Shown: piece after piece, positions 1-8,115 of the stretch | Position numbering within the stretch: position 1 is the stretch's first letter | Layout of the letters: the number at the start of each line of letters is the position of its first letter | Source: Crocosphaera sp. | Lineage (GTDB): Bacteria; Cyanobacteriota; Cyanobacteriia; Cyanobacteriales; Microcystaceae | NCBI RefSeq assembly: GCF_030064895.1 | Contig: NZ_JASJEB010000001.1 | Location: 1 to 64,000, forward strand | Length of the DNA: 64,000 bases | Direction of reading: 5' to 3' | Notes under the pieces: generated by a model | What the model saw: the letters and a program-made list of their open reading frames with translations, nothing else | Databases searched by the model: none | What the model was told of the DNA's origin: nothing | Program-made: the position numbers and the translations under genes

Positions 1-74
1 ATAAATATCCGTCGTAACCCACCATTTTAGTACCTTAAAAGTTATCCATAATTCTCATTTTTACTTTTAATATC

Positions 75-833
75 TCAATTATTGATATCTGTTTTATTTT
101 CCATCCAACCTTTGATAGAACTTATTGCAGTTGCAACTAAAGGATTATCTGTCAATTCTAATAATGATTCATGACCTCCAGCTTTTAAAGCACCAATAAC
201 TCTTTGTTTTAAAGGTTGATCTTGTTCCATTCGTTCAATAGTTTTAGCGACAATAGACAAGTCTTTAGCTGTTAAATCTTTAGTTATTTCTGGTTCATTA
301 TGTTTAATTTTTTCAATTAATTCTGCCTCAATAATTTGCATTTCTTCAACATCTAAATCTGTTATATTTTGGGAAACTGTTTCAATAATTTCTTTAATTT
401 CTGTGGCAACTTTTTGGAGATTTTCTTTTGAAGAATAATAAGTATTTACTGTATTGTGATATACATTTTCTCCGTTGTAATTGTAGTAATAATTATTCTC
501 TATTGTTGGATAAGGTACTTGAAGATTAGAACTTGTATAATTTGAAGCTTTCTTAAAAAAGTCAATAGCTACAATCAATAATAAACCAATAATTACTACT
601 AAAAATCCTTGTATGTCTTGAGAAATCTCAGGACGAGTTAATATATTAATTAAGTAAATAGCAAAAATAAGTAAACCAAAGCCAATAAATACGTTTTTGT
701 CAAATTTTAATACGTCTTGCAAAGAAAAATTACTCTTAGTTTTTCCCAATATATGGAAATCATTTACATCTTGTAAATCATATTCATCTATATCTTGTAA
801 GGAAATTTTTTTATTTTTTTTAGATTCATCCAT
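75..833 (-). CDS. Membrane protein of unknown function with cyanobacterial C-terminal motif
   Basis: I do not recognise the family as a whole. The 252-residue protein has an acidic N-terminal tail, two hydrophobic segments (about 48-66 and 76-92), an Asn/Tyr-rich linker (about 108-134) and a helical, charged C-terminal part. The end contains GALKAGGHESLLELTDNPLV followed by IKGW. From memory, this motif is common at the C-terminus of cyanobacterial pentapeptide-repeat and signalling proteins. It lies 16 bp downstream of another two-helix membrane protein on the same strand, so the two are probably co-transcribed and may act together at a membrane. The function is unknown. Confidence 0.6.
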   Translation of the reverse strand: MDESKKNKKISLQDIDEYDLQDVNDFHILGKTKSNFSLQDVLKFDKNVFIGFGLLIFAIYLINILTRPEISQDIQGFLVVIIGLLLIVAIDFFKKASNYTSSNLQVPYPTIENNYYYNYNGENVYHNTVNTYYSSKENLQKVATEIKEIIETVSQNITDLDVEEMQIIEAELIEKIKHNEPEITKDLTAKDLSIVAKTIERMEQDQPLKQRVIGALKAGGHESLLELTDNPLVATAISSIKGWMENKTDINN

Positions 834-849
834 TGTAATATTCCTCTTA

Positions 850-1329
850 TTAACTTTGATTTTCTTCAGAATTAGATGGTGGTAAATTTTTGTTAGTTTT
901 TGTCATATAATTGCCAAAACTTTCTAATAAACTTGAAACATCTGAGGGTGAGTATTCGAGAAGCGTAACCAAACCAAGTAAAATAAAAAATATCCCAACA
1001 TATCCAGTAGAATATAGTTTAACAAAAATCTGAAGTCCAATGAATACAAAACCTATTACTATACTTGATACACTACCTAATTTTAGTGTAACTTCGTTAG
1101 CTTGTTGTAAGTCACGTTGATATTGATTATTTTTTGAGGTTTCTATTTGATATTCTAACTCAGCCCTCATCTTTAATAATTCTCTCTTTTCTTCTAGATT
1201 TTTAGCTGATACAATACTCTGGGCAATATCTTGCTTAATTATATCAATATCCGACAATGATTGAGAGTAAGGAACAAGAGAACCACTATCCTCAGATTGA
1301 TTAGTATTAGGTGGAGGAGTTTCAGTCAT
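850..1329 (-). CDS. Small coiled-coil membrane protein, unknown function
   Basis: This 159-residue protein has a Pro/Ser-rich N-terminus, a charged region with coiled-coil character (about 28-80, rich in Glu, Lys and Gln), two hydrophobic helices (about 86-104 and 109-124) and a short polar tail. It is the upstream gene of a likely two-gene operon with the membrane protein at 75-833. The shared plan of soluble helix plus two membrane segments suggests a paired membrane complex, which is inference. No enzymatic motif is visible. Confidence 0.6.
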   Translation of the reverse strand: MTETPPPNTNQSEDSGSLVPYSQSLSDIDIIKQDIAQSIVSAKNLEEKRELLKMRAELEYQIETSKNNQYQRDLQQANEVTLKLGSVSSIVIGFVFIGLQIFVKLYSTGYVGIFFILLGLVTLLEYSPSDVSSLLESFGNYMTKTNKNLPPSNSEENQS

Positions 1330-1458
1330 TACATTGATTTTATATTAGCTAAACCTTAACTCAAGATTTTGTAAGATTATTATAATATGGTATAGTCAAC
1401 AAAACACTTAGACAATTGAATGTTAGTTGTCTTATCTTATTTCTGATAGTTTAAAATT

Positions 1459-1728
1459 ATGGCTAAATACATTTTGTTTGGTAGTTACTGCGAAAATGCT
1501 TTAGAAAAAAGAACCCCTTACCGTCAAGATCATTTAGAGGGTTTAAAACAGCAAAAAGAAGCAGGAATTTTAGTTACCCTCGGACCCACTAAAGATAATA
1601 CTAAAGTTTTCGGGATTTATGACGCAGAAAACCACGAAAAAGTCAGGGCATTAATTGAAAATGATCCATATTGGAAAAATGGAATTTGGACAGATTATGA
1701 AATAAAAGAATGGATACAAGCTTTTTAA
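1459..1728 (+). CDS. YciI family protein
   Basis: This 89-residue protein has the size and pattern of the YciI/YCII fold, a dimeric alpha-beta barrel related to muconolactone isomerase-like proteins. Visible marks are the N-terminal beta strand (YILFGSYCENA), the RxxHLEGL segment near residue 25, the ILVTLGP strand and a C-terminal aromatic WTDYEIKEW region. The biochemical role of most members is unknown. The gene stands alone on the plus strand. A TATAAT-like hexamer lies at 1381-1386, about 70 bp upstream of the start. Confidence 0.75.
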   Translation: MAKYILFGSYCENALEKRTPYRQDHLEGLKQQKEAGILVTLGPTKDNTKVFGIYDAENHEKVRALIENDPYWKNGIWTDYEIKEWIQAF

Positions 1729-1754
1729 GAAATTCAAAAATTAGTCGTGATAGT

Positions 1755-1940
1755 TTATATTTCTGACTTATTTTTATTTTGTAATTTTTCTAACTTTTGC
1801 TGACGTAAATCAGCTTCTATCATGGCAATTAATTCATCAAACTTCAAGGTCACTAAATCTAGTTTTCTGCAAGCTTCTCTCCATTGAGTAACATTTTTAC
1901 TTCTTGTTTCTAGATCGGGAACACAAGATTTATTAGTCAT
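1755..1940 (-). CDS. Small hypothetical protein
   Basis: This 61-residue charged protein has Cys6 and Cys24, a predicted helical middle and a Lys-rich C-terminus. I do not recognise a family. It starts 8 bp downstream of the stop of the small gene at 1949-2218 on the same strand, so the two look like one transcription unit. No membrane segment or signal peptide is seen. The close spacing is the main support for it being real. Confidence 0.45.
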   Translation of the reverse strand: MTNKSCVPDLETRSKNVTQWREACRKLDLVTLKFDELIAMIEADLRQQKLEKLQNKNKSEI

Positions 1941-1948
1941 GATAAACC

Positions 1949-2218
1949 CTAGTTTTTTTTAGTTTCAGAAAGACTGGCTTCTACCACATCCACTGAGATT
2001 TCAGCTTGTTCAATGGTTTCATCCAATAATTCCAGGATAGCAGAAGGAGCGATGGGATAGTATTCAGCAATTCTTAAAGTTAAGGTATAGAGGCGAGAGT
2101 AAGGATTTGTTAATCTTTCGAGACAATTCTGTATTTGTTCTAATTCTGGTAGTGTCTCCTCTGTTTCACCATATTGTTCAAACAGATTAAATTCTGTTAT
2201 TTTTATTTCAGCAATCAA
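1949..2218 (-). CDS. Small acidic hypothetical protein
   Basis: This 89-residue acidic, largely helical protein is rich in Glu and Leu (for example LPELEQIQNCLERL and ILELLDETIEQAE). I see no known motif. It is the first gene of a probable pair with the 61-residue protein at 1755-1940. Small two-gene units like this are common in cyanobacteria and are sometimes toxin-antitoxin pairs, but nothing in either sequence shows this. Confidence 0.45.
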   Translation of the reverse strand: MIAEIKITEFNLFEQYGETEETLPELEQIQNCLERLTNPYSRLYTLTLRIAEYYPIAPSAILELLDETIEQAEISVDVVEASLSETKKN

Positions 2219-2410
2219 TTCTATTAATCGTCTTTGTCAACTAAAAATTTTGGTTAATGATTCGGGAGACAGTTTAGCCAAAAGTCACAAGTACCTTTAA
2301 TTATTTGACTATTTTTTATTGTACAGTATTGTTTTACATATTGAAAGTAAATATCAAAAAGTGTGTTAAACTTTACGAATAATAATGAAAGCCAAGAGTT
2401 TTCCTGGGTT

Positions 2411-2959
2411 ATGACTATGCCAACATTAGTAAAATGGACAATAGAAGATTATCATAACATGATTACTGCTGGTATTCTAGCAGAAAAAAAGGTGGAATTA
2501 ATTGCAGGAGAAATAATGAAAATGACTCCAGAAAAACCCTTTCACAGAAGAGTAACTTTTAAGACTGCTGACTATTTTAGAGAAAAATTAAGAGGAAAAG
2601 CAATCATTTTTGAGGCACATCCGATTACACTTTTTGATTCTGAACCTGAACCAGATATTATCATAGCAAAACTTCCCCTAGAACGTTATGATAATCGTCA
2701 TCCTTATCCAGAAGATATTGAGTTACTGATTGAAGTTTCAGACACCACATTAAAATATGATCTTGATACCAAACAAAAAATTTATGCTCTTGCTAAGATT
2801 AAGGAGTATTGGATTGTTGATCTTAAAAACAGTCAATTAATAGTCTTTCAAAAACCAGAAAATAATTGTTATTTAAAACAATTTAACTTGACTCAAGGGG
2901 TTATTTCTCCCTTAGCTTTTCGAGATATTCAGATAGACAGTCAAACAATCTTAAATTGA
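2411..2959 (+). CDS. Uma2 family (DUF820) PD-(D/E)XK-fold protein
   Basis: Uma2/DUF820 proteins are very abundant in cyanobacteria and have a restriction-endonuclease-like fold; their substrates are unknown. The pattern here is WTIEDYHNMITAGILAEKK, then VELIAGEI, then PEPDIIIAK (the conserved Pro-Asp), then LLIEVSDTTLKYDLDTK with the Glu and downstream Lys of the core, then YWIVDL. The frame is open from a GTG at 2363, but the family normally begins just before the KWT segment, so I prefer the ATG at 2411 (182 residues). No clear ribosome binding site decides this. It is a single gene. Confidence 0.75.
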   Translation: MTMPTLVKWTIEDYHNMITAGILAEKKVELIAGEIMKMTPEKPFHRRVTFKTADYFREKLRGKAIIFEAHPITLFDSEPEPDIIIAKLPLERYDNRHPYPEDIELLIEVSDTTLKYDLDTKQKIYALAKIKEYWIVDLKNSQLIVFQKPENNCYLKQFNLTQGVISPLAFRDIQIDSQTILN

Positions 2960-2980
2960 TAACTGATAACTGGTCATTTC

Positions 2981-3097
2981 ATTTATCATTTATCATTTAT
3001 CATTCGTTTGGAAGTAGGCTTGAAACCTCTACCAAACTTTTTTCTCCCTAAAGGGAGAGGCTTGAAACCAAAATGTTCAATGTTCAATGTTTGGTAA
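2981..3097. repeat. Dispersed composite repeat, copy 1
   Basis: The block begins with (TTTATCA)n heptamers, continues through a CATTCGTTTGGAAGTAGG segment and a hairpin around CTCCCTAAAGGGAG, and ends with (GTTCAAT)n heptamers and TTTGGTAA. A second copy with the same order of parts lies at 39118-39276. Further heptamers (GGTAACT-like) follow to about 3113. This is a cyanobacterial short tandem repeat cluster built around a conserved core and is noncoding. Confidence 0.8.
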
Positions 3098-3114
3098 CTG
3101 GTAACTGATAACTG

Positions 3115-4827
3115 TTAAAAACTAGAATTATTCAACGCATATTGAACCAACTGACTCAACTTATGACGTAACGTTTCTAAACCTAATCTTTGACTGGCAG
3201 AAATAAACACAGCTAAAGGATACTCTTCTTGTGCAACCTTTAAAGTTTCTCCATCTACCGTATCAATCTTATTAAACACTAATAAAATAGGACCAGGAAC
3301 TAAAGGCATTTCCTGTAAAATATTCATCACTGATTGTATATGATGTTGCCAAGCAGGGTGAGATAAATCAACCAAATGTAACAACGCATCCGCTTCTGTT
3401 ACCTCTTCTAAAGTAGCGCGAAAAGCATCAACTAAAGATGGGGGTAACTCATGAATAAATCCTACCGTATCTGTTAACAAAAAAGTGTAAGGTTGTCCTG
3501 TGTTATCATCAATACCAGATAAACGGCGAGTTGTCGGATCAAGAGTCGCAAATAGTTGATCTGCGGTATAGACTTCTGCATTGGTTAACGCATTGATCAA
3601 AGTAGACTTACCCGCATTGGTATAACCAACGATCGCAATGCTGGGAACCTCTTGTTTTTGACGCTGTTGACGTAAACGAGAACGATGAGACTGTAACTTA
3701 TTAACCTCTTGTTGCAGCCGAGAAATACGCCGTTGAATAGCCCGACGTTCCGTTTCTAACTTGGTTTCTCCTGGTCCTCTGGTTCCAATACCACCCCCTA
3801 AACGAGACATAGCTTGACCCCTACCAACCAACCGAGGCAACATATATTCTAACTGGGCCAACTCCACCTGTAACTTACCGGCCCGTGACTGGGCCCGTTG
3901 GGCAAAAATATCTAAAATAACCTCCGTCCGGTCAACCACTTTAACACCTAACTGGGTTTCCAGGTTGCGAACTTGTGCAGGAGATAAGTCCAAACTAAAC
4001 ACCACTAGATTAGCCCCTAAAGTTTGCACCCGTAAAGCGATCTCTTCTACCTTACCCTTTCCCACAAGGGTTTGAGGATGGGGTTTAGGGCGTTTTTGTC
4101 CGATAGTTTCTACTGTTTCTCCACCAGCAGTGTCCACCAGTCGTTTTACTTCGGCCAACTCCTCGGCAAAGGTGCGATCGCTCATTTTGTCCATTTGTAA
4201 GCCAACAATAACCACTCGTTCGTGATCTCCTTCTACCTGCTGGGCAACATATTCCCGACGAAACTCCGCTTCTAACCCTTCCACCAAGCCGAAAAAGTCC
4301 TGTTCTGAGAGGGTTTCTAGGGTCATGGCCGGGGAAACAGTCCAATAATAGGCATGGTTGGGGTTAAACTCTGAAGGGGGCAGTAAATGGGCAATATAAG
4401 CCTCTTTGACGTATCCGGTTGCCCCTCCACCCCGTCGCATTTTCCCTTCTGAGGTGACGGATAACATCACCAAACTATCCAGACGTTGCAGTACCATCGC
4501 GGTCAAACTGGACTCTTTGGGGGGATCGCTTTTTAGTTGGGTGGCAATGCAGCGAATACCACAAAGCCGTTCAGCCCCATAACGTGGCAGTTCTAGGGCA
4601 GGTATTTGGGTTTGTCGAGGAGTCCCCACTCCCACCCGAATAACCTGGCCACGACGGTTAATATAGGCGCATACTCCTTGACCGAGATCGGAACTGACGG
4701 AGGCCAGTCTTTGGGCAAACTCTGGAGACGTGAAGCGATCGCCTCGTAGTTTTTGATGATAAAGTCGTTTTAACTGCTTAATTTGACTGCTTTTTAACCC
4801 TTGCAGGTTTCCGTAAATGGTATCGAT
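3115..4827 (-). CDS. hflX: HflX ribosome-associated GTPase, probable ATC start
   Basis: HflX is a GTPase that binds the 50S subunit and splits stalled ribosomes. The P-loop GYTNAGKSTL, the DTVGF switch region and the NKID specificity motif are all present, preceded by the glycine-rich GRGQAMSRLGGGIGTRGPGE segment and the HflX N-domain. The first canonical start codon is a GTG at 4635, but clear HflX-like sequence continues upstream in frame for 64 codons to IDTIYGNLQGL. Just before it lies AAGGAGG, a strong ribosome binding site, 7 nt ahead of an ATC at 4827-4825, and an in-frame TAA blocks any start further upstream. I therefore place the start at ATC, giving about 571 residues. It follows the YkgJ-like gene by 21 bp, so the two form an operon. 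Confidence 0.85.
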   Translation of the reverse strand: MDTIYGNLQGLKSSQIKQLKRLYHQKLRGDRFTSPEFAQRLASVSSDLGQGVCAYINRRGQVIRVGVGTPRQTQIPALELPRYGAERLCGIRCIATQLKSDPPKESSLTAMVLQRLDSLVMLSVTSEGKMRRGGGATGYVKEAYIAHLLPPSEFNPNHAYYWTVSPAMTLETLSEQDFFGLVEGLEAEFRREYVAQQVEGDHERVVIVGLQMDKMSDRTFAEELAEVKRLVDTAGGETVETIGQKRPKPHPQTLVGKGKVEEIALRVQTLGANLVVFSLDLSPAQVRNLETQLGVKVVDRTEVILDIFAQRAQSRAGKLQVELAQLEYMLPRLVGRGQAMSRLGGGIGTRGPGETKLETERRAIQRRISRLQQEVNKLQSHRSRLRQQRQKQEVPSIAIVGYTNAGKSTLINALTNAEVYTADQLFATLDPTTRRLSGIDDNTGQPYTFLLTDTVGFIHELPPSLVDAFRATLEEVTEADALLHLVDLSHPAWQHHIQSVMNILQEMPLVPGPILLVFNKIDTVDGETLKVAQEEYPLAVFISASQRLGLETLRHKLSQLVQYALNNSSF

Positions 4828-4848
4828 GGGCGAACCTCCTTACTGTGG

Positions 4849-5217
4849 TTAGTTGTTTTGAGTAATTTCTCTATTATAATGTTTCATCTCGGTACTTTTG
4901 CCTCCGTAAACTCCTTCTATTTGTTGGCGACAACATTCAATGGCAAAGTCGTTAAAGTCAGAGGGATCAATGTCATACATTTGTTGAAAACTATCGGGTT
5001 GTACGCGACAAAAACGGGGACGCTCTTCATAAATTAAACATTTTCGGGTTTCATGGTCAAAATTAATACACCATCCTTCTTCTCCTACTAAACTGAAATA
5101 ATTATCTAATTCTTCTGGGGTTAAATATTCTTCTAAGTCGGGGCGATCGCTTGGATCTAAGTTACAACAGGCCCCACACCCTTCTACACATTTCCATGTT
5201 TCTTTTTTAGTCTTCAT
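4849..5217 (-). CDS. YkgJ family cysteine cluster protein
   Basis: This 122-residue protein carries the cysteine cluster of the YkgJ/FliB-like (CxxCxxCC) family, proposed to bind zinc or iron-sulfur: CVEGCGACCNL near the N-terminus, then WCINFDHETRKCLIYEERPRFCR, and ECCRQQ further on. The exact biochemical role is unknown. It is the first gene of an operon with hflX. The ribosome binding site of hflX lies right after this gene's stop codon, so the two are probably translated together. Confidence 0.8.
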   Translation of the reverse strand: MKTKKETWKCVEGCGACCNLDPSDRPDLEEYLTPEELDNYFSLVGEEGWCINFDHETRKCLIYEERPRFCRVQPDSFQQMYDIDPSDFNDFAIECCRQQIEGVYGGKSTEMKHYNREITQNN

Positions 5218-5320
5218 GAAGTTTCAATCTTTGAGTTTCTTTTATTATTTTACTCTTTTTAATTGTTTGATATAATAAAAAGTAAGTAAATATTAACAAA
5301 ATATTTTTCTAGCCTCTGAT

Positions 5321-5567
5321 ATGAAACAATTCAATTACACAGAAATCAAGGAAAAATTACCAAAGTTAATGGAAAAAGTTTGTCAAGATAATACTCCGAT
5401 TATTCTTGCTGACAATGATCAAGAACCTGTTATTTTAATGTCTCTGTCCGATTATAATTCTTATAAAGAAACTATGTATTTATTAAGCTGATTTAACAAC
5501 TTCAGCAGAATTAAGTCGTTATTTTCGTCATCAAGTTGAAAAAGAAGCGGTAATTATATATCTTTAG
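5321..5567 (+). pseudogene. Frameshifted Phd/YefM-type antitoxin
   Basis: The first 56 codons encode MKQFNYTEIKEKLPKLMEKV followed by the VILMSLSDYNSYKETMYLL core of a YefM/Phd DNA-binding antitoxin, then stop at 5489-5491. The expected C-terminal toxin-binding helix continues in another frame (ADLTTSAELSRYFRHQVEKE) to a TAG at 5565. A single indel near 5486 explains this. No YoeB or RelE toxin follows, so both the antitoxin tail and the toxin are lost. Confidence 0.75.
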
Positions 5568-5669
5568 ATGATAATTTTAAAAATATTTACAAATAACAAT
5601 GATATAATAGTTTAGAAAGACTAGAACATAAAAAATCACGCAAAAATAAAGTAATCAATTATATTAGAA

Positions 5670-5885
5670 ATGAAACAACAGTTTAATGTAATCATTGAAA
5701 AAGATGCAGATGGCTATTTAGTTGCTTCTGTTCCTGCTCTAAAAGGATGTCATACTCAAGCAAAAAGCTATGATGAATTAATAGAAAGGATAAAAGAAGC
5801 TATCGAATTATGCTTAGAAATGGAAAACCAAGACTTTGAACCTTTAGAGTTTGTTGCAGTACAAAGAATCACAATTAACTCATGA
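5670..5885 (+). CDS. hicB: HicB family antitoxin
   Basis: HicB antitoxins have a partial RNase H-like fold that covers the HicA toxin. This 71-residue form shows the canonical start (FNVIIEKDADGYLVASVPAL), the GCHTQAKSYDEL loop and the IKEAIELCLE helix. It lacks a long C-terminal DNA-binding extension. Its end overlaps the hicA start by 4 bp (ATGA), indicating translational coupling. The antitoxin-first order is the usual cyanobacterial arrangement. A TATAAT-like hexamer lies about 65 bp upstream. Confidence 0.9.
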   Translation: MKQQFNVIIEKDADGYLVASVPALKGCHTQAKSYDELIERIKEAIELCLEMENQDFEPLEFVAVQRITINS

Positions 5886-6106
5886 GTAATATTCCAGCAA
5901 TAACAGGAAAAAGAATGATATCAGCTTTGAAAAAAGCTGGATTCACTGTTGCTAGAATCAAAGGAAGTCATCATTTCTTAATTCATTCTGATGGAAGAAG
6001 AACTGTTATTCCTGTTCATGGGAAAGAAACCATTGGAAAAGGATTATTTGCTAAGATTTTGAAAGATTGTGAGTTAAATATTGATGAATTTTTAGACTTG
6101 TTGTGA
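5882..6106 (+). CDS. hicA: HicA family mRNA interferase toxin
   Basis: This 74-residue HicA toxin has a double-stranded RNA-binding-like fold and cleaves mRNA. The catalytic histidine lies in IKGSHHFLIH, followed by RRTVIPVHGKETIGKGLFAKIL, all typical of active members. It is complete and paired with hicB upstream. Unlike the broken YefM remnant just before it, this module looks functional. Confidence 0.9.
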   Translation: MSNIPAITGKRMISALKKAGFTVARIKGSHHFLIHSDGRRTVIPVHGKETIGKGLFAKILKDCELNIDEFLDLL

Positions 6107-6180
6107 AATAATAAGATAAAAAATAAGGACATAATATTATTATTTCCCTACAAATCAATCAATTAAACTGTTATCTTATA

Positions 6181-6203
6181 CACCAAAAAGCAAGTTTTTG
6201 GTG
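6181..6203. terminator. Hairpin in the hicA/glycosyltransferase convergent gap
   Basis: CACCAAAAA and TTTTTGGTG form a perfect 9-bp stem with a 5-nt loop, 75 bp after the hicA stop. It is followed by A-rich rather than T-rich sequence on the plus strand. It could act as a terminator for either convergent gene or simply be one of the genome's palindromic repeats. Confidence 0.4.
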
Positions 6204-6308
6204 CATTATGGCACAAAAAAATTATAGTAACTACCAAAAAAATATAGTTTTCCTAATGCACCCTACTTAATATTTTGTTTAGGAAAAGTCTCTTCATTTA
6301 GAGTTATT

Positions 6309-7514
6309 TTAAATAATTATTTTCTCATATTTTTTCCCTATACTTTCCCAAGTGTAATTATTTTCAACATAGTTTCGTCCATTTTGTGATAAAGTTTGAC
6401 GCAATTTTTCATCTTCAAATAAATTACTAATTGCTGTAACATATTCTTCTATTGTATTAGCTCGTAATGCTCTTAAAGGCGTATTCTCTCCATCAATTTC
6501 CATTCCTTCTAAACCCCGATCGCTTGCCACAATAGGAACCCCTGCGGCCATTGCTTCTAAGGTCTTATTTTTAATACCAAATCCTGACCTTAAAGGAATA
6601 ACACACACCGTTGCTTTGTGTAAATATTCGGCCATTGATGGCACTTTTCCTGTTACTGTAATTCCTATTTTTTCTCCTAATTTTAGTACAGATTCAGAAG
6701 GGTTTGCCCCAACAATGCTTAAAGTAACATCAGGATATTTTTCACGCAATAAAGGGAAAATTTCTTGACTAAAAAAGCAAGCAGCATCAATATTAGTTAC
6801 ATAGTCCATCCCTCCTGTAATAATCAAATTATGACCTCCTGGATCATTATTTCGCTGAGGAAAAATCTCTAAATCAACCCCATTAGGAAGCACAGAAACT
6901 TGACTATTTATTTTAAATTCTTTTAATTGTTGATAATCGTCATCTGTAGTAACAACGATACTAGAAAACTTTTGATAAACCCGTTTTTCATAGCGTTTTA
7001 ATAAAGGTAAATAAAGGCGATCTCGTTGATGATTTTCTGACGTATTGGTTTCTAGTTGGTGTTGACAAGTACGATAAACAGAACTATGACTATTAATCAC
7101 TGTTTTTATTTTGTTTTTCCAATGAGGACGAATATAAATTTCATTAACACTATGTTCACAAGTAATAGCATCAAAATCATTATTTTTAACAGCTTCATCA
7201 ACCCAGTTTTGAATCGATTTATCGTATAAAAAAGAAACATTCGGAGGAGTTCCTGTCAGGAAAAATTGACAAAACCGCTTGACTTTTTCTACAATTCCTG
7301 AGTTGGGATTATTAGGACGAGGAAATAACATTAAACTTTTGATCCAACCCTTTAAAGCTTCTATTTCTTCTTCAGTAACATCTTCAGCCTTTTGGGTAAC
7401 TAAAGTAATCTCATGATGATGACTTAACTGTTTTAATAAGTTAAATGTTCTGACTTGAGTTCCCCCTCGACTAGGAGGATAAGGAAAAGTAGCACAAATC
7501 ATTAATAATTTCAT
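6309..7514 (-). CDS. Glycosyltransferase, GT4-like (GT-B fold)
   Basis: This 401-residue protein has the two-domain GT-B layout. The N-terminal domain begins with LLMICATFPYPPSRGGTQVR and the C-terminal domain has GGMDYVTNIDAACFF, SIVGANPS and the nucleotide-sugar-binding segment KTLEAMAAGVPIVASDRGLEG with its Glu residues. It probably transfers a sugar in polysaccharide or glycolipid synthesis; donor and acceptor are unknown. It is clearly paralogous to the protein at 10210-11454, with the same order of motifs and the same ends. The two copies flank an RRM gene, a dehydratase and a GT2 gene, so the region is an envelope-sugar cluster. Confidence 0.85.
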   Translation of the reverse strand: MKLLMICATFPYPPSRGGTQVRTFNLLKQLSHHHEITLVTQKAEDVTEEEIEALKGWIKSLMLFPRPNNPNSGIVEKVKRFCQFFLTGTPPNVSFLYDKSIQNWVDEAVKNNDFDAITCEHSVNEIYIRPHWKNKIKTVINSHSSVYRTCQHQLETNTSENHQRDRLYLPLLKRYEKRVYQKFSSIVVTTDDDYQQLKEFKINSQVSVLPNGVDLEIFPQRNNDPGGHNLIITGGMDYVTNIDAACFFSQEIFPLLREKYPDVTLSIVGANPSESVLKLGEKIGITVTGKVPSMAEYLHKATVCVIPLRSGFGIKNKTLEAMAAGVPIVASDRGLEGMEIDGENTPLRALRANTIEEYVTAISNLFEDEKLRQTLSQNGRNYVENNYTWESIGKKYEKIII

Positions 7515-7649
7515 TGTTTATCCCAAAAAATAACAACCTGGTTGTTTTCATAAATCGATCCTATTTTATATCTTTTTTAGTTCTTCAATCTCGACGAATG
7601 AAAATTAACAGCAAATTGTTTCTGATAGGGATGACAAAAATATGTTATA

Positions 7650-7787
7650 TTATAAGTCGAGACAACTAAGTATTCGGTAGTAGATTTTGTTATCAGCATT
7701 GACGGGTATACCCCTTTCAGCCTTTGTACGATTCTCTCCGACGACTAAAGCTCTACAATCCTTCTAGATATACGGAGATAATCGAAA
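7650..7787 (+). promoter_or_regulatory. Long 5' leader of the RRM protein gene
   Basis: An AT-rich TATATTATAA stretch at 7646-7655 looks like a -10 region. It is followed by about 130 nt with little coding potential before the ATG, including the run GGGTATACCCC near 7705. Cyanobacterial rbp genes are known for long leaders involved in cold regulation. The position fits, but no specific element is proven here. Confidence 0.35.
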
Positions 7788-8057
7788 ATGTCAATTTATG
7801 TAGGAAACCTATCCTATGAAGTAACCAAAGAAGACCTTAATGACGTCTTTGCTGAGTACGGCCAAGTTAAACGTGTTCACATTCCTACGGATCGCGAAAG
7901 TGGGCGTATGCGTGGCTTTGCTTTTGTGGAGATGAAATCTGACGAGGAAGAAGAAAAAGCAATTGCTGACTTAGATGGTGCTGAATGGATGGGTCGGACT
8001 TTAAAGGTTAATAAAGCCAGAGAAAGAGAAAATCGTGGTGGTGGTGGCCGTTTTTAA
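7788..8057 (+). CDS. RRM-type RNA-binding protein (cyanobacterial Rbp)
   Basis: This 89-residue protein is a single RNA recognition motif with RNP2 (IYVGNLSY) and RNP1 (RGFAFVEM) plus a short Gly-rich tail (RENRGGGGRF). It matches the cyanobacterial Rbp family, which is cold-induced and binds single-stranded RNA. The short tail and complete RRM are typical. It is preceded by a long leader and followed by a strong hairpin terminator, so it is probably a single-gene transcript. Confidence 0.92.
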   Translation: MSIYVGNLSYEVTKEDLNDVFAEYGQVKRVHIPTDRESGRMRGFAFVEMKSDEEEEKAIADLDGAEWMGRTLKVNKARERENRGGGGRF

Positions 8058-8082
8058 GTCCAATTTCTTGAATTAATCAATT

Positions 8083-8115
8083 AAGGGGTAGGAGTTTTCT
8101 TGGTTCCTACCCCTT
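8083..8115. terminator. Bidirectional hairpin between rbp and the dehydratase gene
   Basis: AAGGGGTAGGA pairs perfectly with TCCTACCCCTT (11 bp, 11-nt loop). The stem ends inside the last codons of the convergent gene at 8107-9078 and is followed on the plus strand by a T-rich stretch (CTGATTTTT), so it best serves the rbp transcript. Confidence 0.7.

Noticed and set aside
4801-5037. 78-codon plus-strand frame opposite YkgJ and the hflX start
   Set aside because: Antisense shadow of two well-supported genes.
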